Assembly (NCBI GenBank): GCA_028290325.1
Contig: JAQGJY010000344.1
Coordinates: forward strand, 1 to 6,883
Length of the DNA: 6,883 nucleotides
Reading direction: 5' to 3'
DNA from: Tardiphaga sp.
GTDB lineage: Bacteria > Pseudomonadota > Alphaproteobacteria > Rhizobiales > Xanthobacteraceae
The translations under genes were made by a program, and so were the position numbers. Positions 1 to 4,856 of this stretch are shown here, one piece after another (position 1 is the stretch's first letter; every line of letters begins with the position of its first letter). The notes under the pieces were generated by a model, which saw nothing but the letters and a program-made list of their open reading frames with translations, was not told the origin of the DNA and made no database searches.

Positions 1-720
1 GGGTGGCATTACGCGTCATGGCGCGGACCGTTCTTTCCCGAGCGGCTGCCGATCAAGGCCCAGCTCCAGTATTACGCCAGCCAGTTCGATACGGTCGAGC
101 TCAACGGCGTGTTTTATCGGACGCCGACCGAGGACTCCGTTCGGGCATGGCGAGCGGAGACCGGAAAAGACTTCCTGTTCACCTGGAAGGCATCGAAGTT
201 CATCACGCATTGGAAGCGGCTGTCGGCCGCGTCGGTGAACAGTCTGGCATTACTCGAGGAGCGAATTTCGCTGCTCGGCGACAAGGCCGGGCCGATCCTG
301 TTTCAACTTCCGCCGCAGTTCGCGCGTGATACCGACCGCCTGCAGGCGTTTGTCGGACTATTGTCGGCAAAGCGGCGCTATAGCTTCGAATTCAGACATT
401 CAAGCTGGTATGCGCCCGAGATCCTCCGACTGCTTCGGCGCCATAATATCGCGCTTTGCCTATCCGATCACCATGATGCCCCGGCGCCGTGGCGACGAAC
501 CGCGGACTTCGTTTACGTCCGTGGACACGGGCCGGCAGGCGATTATCGCGGCAGCTACCCGGCGAAAACGTTGCGCGGATGGGCGGAGCGCATGCAGTCA
601 TGGAAGAAACAGGGCTGCGACGTGCTGGTGTATTTTGACAATGATCAAAAGAGCGTCGCCCCCTTCGACGCGTTCAGGCTTCGCCGCCTCGTCGAAGGCG
701 CGTCACGGCCGAAGAAGTGA
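1..720 (+). CDS. DUF72 (YecE-like) family protein, 5' end cut by window
   Basis: The reading frame is open from base 1, and its first residues (GWHYASWRGPFFP) already match the N-terminal family signature, so probably only about 5-15 residues lie outside the window. 239 residues are visible. Family hallmarks follow in order: TVELNGVFYR (31-40), the K-x-x-x-F-I-T-H segment (63-70), GPILFQLPP (97-105), FEFRHSSWY (129-137), DFVYVRGHG (169-177) with the following Y-R-G-S-Y, and a C-terminal YFDND (211-215). DUF72 proteins adopt a TIM-barrel-like fold; no reaction is firmly established for them. The GTG at 109 is internal to the conserved TVELNGVFYR block and is not the start. There is no sign of a functional link to the oxidase operon, and no clear terminator follows the TGA at 718-720. 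The family call is secure; the biochemical role is unknown. Confidence 0.93.
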   Translation, partial: GWHYASWRGPFFPERLPIKAQLQYYASQFDTVELNGVFYRTPTEDSVRAWRAETGKDFLFTWKASKFITHWKRLSAASVNSLALLEERISLLGDKAGPILFQLPPQFARDTDRLQAFVGLLSAKRRYSFEFRHSSWYAPEILRLLRRHNIALCLSDHHDAPAPWRRTADFVYVRGHGPAGDYRGSYPAKTLRGWAERMQSWKKQGCDVLVYFDNDQKSVAPFDAFRLRRLVEGASRPKK

Positions 721-866
721 TCCGCACGCGTGGTCGTCGTCGTTGGTTCGTTTGAAAAGTGTTGACGCGGCTGCGCTTCGCCACGCGTTGGTATGATCAT
801 CCCTCACTGGAACGTTTGATTGGAGGCCCGGTTGTTCGGTTCGAAACTGGAAGGCTGGAGTATGCC
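721..866. other. Intergenic gap between DUF72 and metallo-hydrolase genes
   Basis: This is the longest non-coding stretch. It contains an 8-base inverted repeat (ACGCGTGG at 726-733, CCACGCGT at 781-788), a TTGACG at 762-767 and a TATGAT at 792-797. The two promoter-like boxes are 24 bases apart, too far for a standard sigma-70 promoter. No tRNA, repeat array or U-tract terminator was seen. Confidence 0.5.
857..860 (+). promoter_or_regulatory. Ribosome binding site that sets the metallo-hydrolase start
   Basis: A GGAG lies six bases before the ATG at 867, which is ideal Shine-Dalgarno spacing. The longer in-frame option, a GTG at 759, has no comparable site and would add 36 residues that look unlike a conserved domain. 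This site is the main reason to choose 867 as the start. Confidence 0.6.
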
Positions 867-1715
867 ATGCTGAATCAAATCAAACTTCCCGCCGAGGTCA
901 AAGCCGACCGTACCGAGGACGACGAAGCGCGCAACGACGGAACGCGCCAACTCGTGTCGGACATTGCCTATAAGCAGCTCATGATCGTGAATGTCATGTT
1001 CGCAGGTGCGCCAGGATGCGGCGACGGGCATTGGGTTCTCATTGATGCGGGAATTTCCGGTTCGGCCACCGCCATCAGGTCAGCGGCCAAGTCGCGATTT
1101 GGCCAGACCGGGCGTCCCGCCGCCATCGTGCTGACCCATGGCCATTTCGATCACGTCGGCGTTGTCGAAACTCTCGCCGAAGAATGGGACGTGCCGGTCT
1201 ATGCGCATCAAGAGGAGCATCCCTATCTCAATGGCGGTGCCTCTTATCCCGAGCCGGATCCCGGCGTCGGCGGCGGGATGATCGCGTATCTATCGCCGCT
1301 GTTTCCGACTCGCCCGGTCAATCTAGGCAGCCGTTTGCGCGTGCTGCCGGCGGATCACTCGGTGCCGCATATGACAGGATGGCGCTGGATCCATACGCCG
1401 GGCCATGCACCCGGTCATGTGTCGTTGTGGCGCGAGCGTGACCGCGTTCTGATCGCGGGTGATGCGTTCGTCACCACGAAACAGGAATCGGTCTACGCGG
1501 CGATTACGCAGGCCGCCGAACTTCATGGCCCGCCGGCCTATTTCACGCCGGACTGGGTGAATGCCAAACGCTCGGTGCAGACGTTGGCGCGGCTTGAACC
1601 GGAGATCGTCGTGACCGGTCACGGCGCCGCGATGGAAGGACCGTTGATGCGTTCCGCGCTGCACGAGTTGGCGGAACGGTTTGACGACATCGCCCTGCCG
1701 GAAAAATACCGATAG
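867..1715 (+). CDS. Metallo-beta-lactamase-fold hydrolase (MBL superfamily)
   Basis: The 282-residue protein is a single MBL-fold domain of the glyoxalase II/lactonase-like group (COG0491 type). The full dinuclear metal set is visible: T-H-G-H-F-D-H gives His91, His93, Asp95 and His96; HTPGHAPGH gives His180; AGDAF gives Asp199; VVTGHG gives His252. The first strands carry the usual VLIDAG (57-62). The N-terminus has no signal peptide, so the enzyme is probably cytoplasmic. The substrate cannot be read from sequence: hydroxyacyl-thiol esters, lactones or other esters are all possible in this superfamily. The start is placed at ATG 867, not GTG 759. It stands 146 bases after the DUF72 gene and 40 bases before the diheme cytochrome c gene on the same strand, so co-transcription with the latter is plausible but not shown. 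The fold call is strong; the specific function is unassigned. Confidence 0.93.
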   Translation: MLNQIKLPAEVKADRTEDDEARNDGTRQLVSDIAYKQLMIVNVMFAGAPGCGDGHWVLIDAGISGSATAIRSAAKSRFGQTGRPAAIVLTHGHFDHVGVVETLAEEWDVPVYAHQEEHPYLNGGASYPEPDPGVGGGMIAYLSPLFPTRPVNLGSRLRVLPADHSVPHMTGWRWIHTPGHAPGHVSLWRERDRVLIAGDAFVTTKQESVYAAITQAAELHGPPAYFTPDWVNAKRSVQTLARLEPEIVVTGHGAAMEGPLMRSALHELAERFDDIALPEKYR

Positions 1716-1755
1716 ACGATGACGCGGCCCATCCAAACCTCGCATCGGTGTCACC

Positions 1756-2670
1756 ATGTTCCGGGTCCGAATTTTGATCCCTCTTCTGCTGCTGATTGTT
1801 GCCGCGGCGGGACTGGCATGGTGGTTGACGGCACCTACGCTGCCATTCGCGGCGGATGATCGTCGTCTGCAAGGCGATGGTGACCCGGATCGAGGCCGAC
1901 TGGTTTTCGCGGCAGCGGATTGCGCATCCTGTCACGCGCGGCCGGGGCAGGGCGACCGCTTGCGCTTAGGCGGCGGCCTTGCCATCGCGTCGCCGTTTGG
2001 CACGTTCCGAGTTCCGAACATCTCGACCGACAAGAATGACGGGATCGGCACCTGGACGACGGTGCAGCTTGGCAATGCCCTGGTAGGCGGCGTCTCTCCG
2101 CAGGGGGCACACTATTACCCCGCGTTTCCTTATACGACCTATGCCGGAATGACGCCGCGCGACATCAGGGATCTGGCGGCCTATCTGCGGACCTTGCCGC
2201 CGGTGTCCGGCAAGGCGCCGCCGCATGATATCTCGCTTATCTTCACGGTCCGCCGCTTTGTCGGTTTCTGGAAGTTGCTGTTCTTCAAGGCGAGCGGCTC
2301 GGTGCCGCCGCCGACAGGCGACGCGGTGCGCGACCGCGGCGCCTATCTCGTCGAGGCACTGGCGCATTGTGGCGAATGTCATTCGACGCGCAATTCGCTC
2401 GGCGCCATCAAGCCCGACGCGCGATACGCGGGCGGCCCGGATCCCGAGGGCGTTGGCTTCGTGCCGAACATTACGCCGGCCCGCATCGGGCATTGGTCGG
2501 AGGCCGACATCGCGAAAATGCTGACTAACGGCATGACCGTGGAGCACGGCCGTGTCGGATCATCGATGCTGGATGTCGTGACCAATCTTGCCACGCTGCC
2601 GCAATCGGATCGCGAGGCGATTGCAAGTTATATCAAGTCGCTGCCGCCGCGCGCGACACCGCAACCGTGA
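1756..2670 (+). CDS. Membrane-anchored diheme cytochrome c
   Basis: The 304-residue protein begins with a hydrophobic anchor or uncleaved signal (about 6-24), followed by two class I cytochrome c domains. Heme motif 1 is CASCH (Cys56, Cys59, His60), heme motif 2 is CGECH (Cys205, Cys208, His209). Likely axial methionines are Met132, in the segment YPAFPYTTYAGM, and Met271. That segment, the repeated VPNIS/VPNIT pattern (87-91, 236-240) and the AAYLRTLPP/IASYIKSLPP domain ends resemble the cytochrome subunits of membrane-bound alcohol/gluconate-type dehydrogenases. Those usually carry three hemes; this one has two. It would sit on the periplasmic face of the inner membrane and shuttle electrons. 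No dehydrogenase subunit is visible nearby. It converges on the oxidase operon with six bases between the stop codons, so it may feed that oxidase, but this is inference. The ribosome binding site is weak. Confidence 0.93.
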   Translation: MFRVRILIPLLLLIVAAAGLAWWLTAPTLPFAADDRRLQGDGDPDRGRLVFAAADCASCHARPGQGDRLRLGGGLAIASPFGTFRVPNISTDKNDGIGTWTTVQLGNALVGGVSPQGAHYYPAFPYTTYAGMTPRDIRDLAAYLRTLPPVSGKAPPHDISLIFTVRRFVGFWKLLFFKASGSVPPPTGDAVRDRGAYLVEALAHCGECHSTRNSLGAIKPDARYAGGPDPEGVGFVPNITPARIGHWSEADIAKMLTNGMTVEHGRVGSSMLDVVTNLATLPQSDREAIASYIKSLPPRATPQP

Positions 2671-2676
2671 AGCGTG

Positions 2677-3081
2677 TCACTGGGCATAGAGATAGGCTGC
2701 GATGTCCCGCGCTTCGCTTTCCGAGACGCCGGTGCGCGGCATGGCTGATTTCGGATTGAACGTCGTGGGCGAAACAATCCATTTGATGAGATTGTCGGCA
2801 TTGTTCGGCAGCACGCCGCCGACATAGACGCGGCTGCGCATGTCACGTAGCGGCGCACCGACCTGGCCGTCCGCTCCGGGGATGCCGGGAATGGTGTGGC
2901 ACCCGGCGCAGCCGTAACGGCGCAGCAAAGGCGGCGCCCGCGACGCATCACCGCCGGTCAACGCCAATGCGACATCGCTCTGTTGCTGCTGACCGGAGAC
3001 AACGACGGCCGCCGTCCCGGCGCCGGCGAGGACAACGGCGGCAGCGATCAAGATGGCTCGGTAACGATCACGGCCGCGCAC
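2677..3081 (-). CDS. Small membrane-anchored monoheme cytochrome c
   Basis: The 134-residue protein has an N-terminal hydrophobic helix (about 9-30), then one class I cytochrome c domain. The heme site is CAGCH (Cys58, Cys61, His62), and Met114 in KSAMP is the probable axial ligand. The domain ends in the usual D-I-A-A-Y-L helix. It would be held in the inner membrane facing the periplasm. It is the last gene of the oxidase operon and overlaps the end of ctaG by 14 bases. The start is a GTG at 3081 preceded by a strong GGGGAG. The likely role is electron carriage to the cytochrome c domain of subunit II or directly to the oxidase; an assembly role is an alternative. The family is certain, the partner is inferred. 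Confidence 0.92.
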   Translation of the reverse strand: MRGRDRYRAILIAAAVVLAGAGTAAVVVSGQQQQSDVALALTGGDASRAPPLLRRYGCAGCHTIPGIPGADGQVGAPLRDMRSRVYVGGVLPNNADNLIKWIVSPTTFNPKSAMPRTGVSESEARDIAAYLYAQ

Positions 3082-3964
3082 GTTGCATCTCCCCGGACGG
3101 CTGGCCGGAACGCGCGACCCACAGCGCGGCCATTGTCAGCGCCGCGCCGGCGTAGATCGTGCCGGCCGGAATCCACATCACGATGCCAGCGAGTTGCTGG
3201 TCTTCCAGCGGCGTCAGCCCCCACGACCGCGCCGCTTGGGTCTGCGCCGTGTAGAGCACGCGCGGGGCCAGTGCCATCAGCGCGCCGAGAATGCCCGTGT
3301 GCATCATTGTCACGAAAATATACCACGCCGCCGCGCCGCGGCTGCTTCGCCACAGCACGGACCACCAGAACAACACGGCGGTGATGAAGAAGCTGAAGTG
3401 TTGCAGGCGGTGCAGCGCGACGTCGGTGACGGCGGCATCGAACAGGCCGGGCACATGCCAGCCCCAGATCGCGACGGCGTGCAAAATGCTGGCACTGGTG
3501 CCGCGCGTCAGCCATTCCCACGCCATCCGCATCGTCCGCGCCGCCAGTCCGGTGCCGACCAGACGCCGCGCGTGGTGTGGAAGGCCCCACATCACGGTTG
3601 CCAGAGGCCGCGCGGCCACCAGCAGCGGCGCCGAGACAGCCATCACGATCTCATGCTCGATCATATGGAAGGTAAAGATGTGCTCACCGAGCCAGTGCAG
3701 CGGCGACATCAGCGCCGCCGCCAGCGTCGCCCCGCCGGTCAACCCCAGGGCCACCCGACCCGCGAATTTCGTCCGGCCCCGGCCCGACTGCCTCGATAAT
3801 TTCACGATACCGATCGCGTAAAGCAAACCAAACACCGCGAGCGGGGTGACGACCCAGGGATCGAATGTCCATTCGGGGCCGCCGGTGTCGTCGTTGAGGC
3901 CGTGCGCGCTCGCCTCGCCAAGTCCGAGCCACATAGCCAACAACGTGATCTTCAGCGCAGACAT
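3068..3964 (-). CDS. ctaG: Cytochrome c oxidase assembly protein, caa3_CtaG family
   Basis: The 298-residue polytopic membrane protein matches the caa3_CtaG family, which is needed for assembly of the copper centre in caa3-type oxidases and is unrelated to Cox11-type CtaG. Residues 1-20 look like a signal peptide ending in A-S-A before His21. About seven membrane segments follow. Family signatures are the HMIEHE block (His100, Met101, His104), WHVPGLFDAAV (169-179), H-R-L-Q-H (185-189), the LFWW motif (198-201), Met/His at 220-222, and the diagnostic TPLEDQQLAGIVMWIPAG (251-268). Conserved His and Met are candidate copper ligands. The ATG at 3964 overlaps the upstream small gene by 13 bases, and the 3' end overlaps the monoheme cytochrome c gene by 14 bases. 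The position directly behind the oxidase subunits supports the assembly role. Confidence 0.92.
   Translation of the reverse strand: MSALKITLLAMWLGLGEASAHGLNDDTGGPEWTFDPWVVTPLAVFGLLYAIGIVKLSRQSGRGRTKFAGRVALGLTGGATLAAALMSPLHWLGEHIFTFHMIEHEIVMAVSAPLLVAARPLATVMWGLPHHARRLVGTGLAARTMRMAWEWLTRGTSASILHAVAIWGWHVPGLFDAAVTDVALHRLQHFSFFITAVLFWWSVLWRSSRGAAAWYIFVTMMHTGILGALMALAPRVLYTAQTQAARSWGLTPLEDQQLAGIVMWIPAGTIYAGAALTMAALWVARSGQPSGEMQRARP
3089..3094 (-). promoter_or_regulatory. Strong ribosome binding site inside the end of ctaG
   Basis: GGGGAG on the minus strand sits seven bases before the GTG at 3081. It lies within the last codons of ctaG and supports the unusual GTG start of the monoheme cytochrome c, allowing re-initiation by ribosomes finishing ctaG. 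Confidence 0.6.
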
Positions 3965-4257
3965 GGGTCAACCATGAGCGTGGCGATTCCCTGGAGCAGA
4001 ATCGCGAATGAGACAATCGAACTGATGGCGCTTCCCGACCAGGCAACGAAACGTTGCGTGCCTGACAATTGCTGCCCGGCTCGCGCGGACCAGCCCGCCG
4101 CGACAATGGCCACCGCCAGCGTGACGCAGGTCGCTGCGCCGCTCCATGGATGCCGCGTTACACAATCGGCATAAGGCATCGTCTGGCCGAACTGGGTGTT
4201 CAACGCCCATGCCGACGGCGCGCCCCACCAGCCGATTGTGCGGCCCAGACGAGTCAT
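3952..4257 (-). CDS. Small membrane protein of unknown function in the oxidase operon
   Basis: The start is taken as the ATG at 4257, giving 101 residues; it forms an ATGA overlap with the stop of the subunit III gene. An in-frame start further upstream (4299) would lie entirely within subunit III and is less likely. I do not recognise the family with certainty. Two or three membrane segments are visible: a Trp-rich amphipathic start (about 8-22, WWGAPSAWALN), then about 39-57 and 71-95. Cys32, Cys44, Cys99 and His36 are present; the chain ends in D-P-C-L-R. It overlaps ctaG by 13 bases. The place in the operon suggests an accessory subunit, a subunit IV-like stabiliser, or an assembly factor. 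Alternatives include the equivalent of the fourth gene in coxMNOP-type clusters, which I could not verify. That it is a real gene is well supported by the coupled overlaps on both sides; its function is open. Confidence 0.8.
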   Translation of the reverse strand: MTRLGRTIGWWGAPSAWALNTQFGQTMPYADCVTRHPWSGAATCVTLAVAIVAAGWSARAGQQLSGTQRFVAWSGSAISSIVSFAILLQGIATLMVDPCLR

Positions 4258-4856
4258 AATCTCGGCACCCAGTACAGGCTGACGTAGATCGGAAGCCACG
4301 TCAGCACCACGAAATTCCAGTACATCGCGTTGTCCTGCACATCACCATAGCGCCGTGGATTGTCGCCATGCCGTGTGAACATCAGGCAGCTGAGCACGAT
4401 GGTTTCGATCAGGTCGGTGACCAGGTGGGTCGTATGCAAACCCAGCAGCAGCCAGGTTACCGATCCATAGGCGTTGCCATCCCATTTGATATGCATGGCG
4501 GCAAACTCAAACGGGCGCACCGCCAGCGGCGCGATGCCGGCGACCGTCATCAGGATGAGGCCGATCCGCACCTTGCGGAGGTCGTTGCGCTTGGCCGCGC
4601 GGGCGACCCAGATGTTGGGCAGAAGACTCGCCAACAAGATGAGCGTGAGCACGGTGCCGGGTAGGAGGTCCGGCAGCTTCGCCTCGAGCGGCCAGGTCGG
4701 CGCGACGCTCATCAGATAAAAATAGACGACGAGAGCGAGCGCGAAGCCGGTCCCTTCGATGAGCATGAAGGCGGCGGTCCCCCACCAGGACGGGCTCTTG
4801 GAGCCCGAGCCGTGCAACGGGAGGTCGGCGACATCGACGGTCACGACGGCTTTCAT
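4254..4856 (-). CDS. ctaE: Cytochrome c oxidase subunit III (five-helix form)
   Basis: The 200-residue protein has about five membrane helices (24-50, 65-87, 96-115, 130-158, 175-197), the short form seen when the first two helices of the seven-helix subunit III are absent or carried elsewhere. Supporting residues are Glu34 in M-L-I-E-G-T, His141 and His144 in G-L-H-T-T-H, and the C-terminal Y-W-N-F-V-V-L-T-W block (179-187). Classical subunit III reads W-H-F-V-D-x-x-W there, so the His and Asp are Asn181 and Val184 in this protein. Subunit III helps stabilise subunit I and its proton uptake path. The ATG at 4856 forms an ATGA overlap with the subunit I stop and has a GAGGA six bases upstream (4863-4867). 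Family call firm; divergence from textbook enzymes is noted separately. Confidence 0.9.
   Translation of the reverse strand: MKAVVTVDVADLPLHGSGSKSPSWWGTAAFMLIEGTGFALALVVYFYLMSVAPTWPLEAKLPDLLPGTVLTLILLASLLPNIWVARAAKRNDLRKVRIGLILMTVAGIAPLAVRPFEFAAMHIKWDGNAYGSVTWLLLGLHTTHLVTDLIETIVLSCLMFTRHGDNPRRYGDVQDNAMYWNFVVLTWLPIYVSLYWVPRL

Noticed and set aside
762..797. Sigma-70-like promoter from TTGACG and TATGAT
   Set aside because: The spacer is 24 bases rather than about 17, and no acceptable -35 lies at the right distance from TATGAT.
759..866. GTG start at 759 that would add 36 residues to the metallo-hydrolase
   Set aside because: The added peptide is Arg-rich and unlike a domain, there is no good ribosome binding site, and the ATG at 867 has GGAG at ideal spacing.
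1966..2547. Minus-strand open frame opposite the diheme cytochrome c
   Set aside because: No domain, Arg-rich composition, and the plus-strand frame has two heme motifs.
2662..2684. Bidirectional intrinsic terminator between the convergent genes
   Set aside because: The stem is only four bases plus a bulged extension and there is no U-tract on either strand.
3083..3799. Long open frame on the plus strand opposite ctaG
   Set aside because: Its product is rich in Arg, His, Pro and Gln with no domain, typical of antisense frames in GC-rich genes, and it lies over a well-supported membrane protein gene.
4258..4299. Upstream in-frame start at 4299 for the small membrane protein
   Set aside because: It would overlap subunit III by 46 bases; the ATG at 4257 gives the same ATGA overlap seen at two neighbouring junctions.
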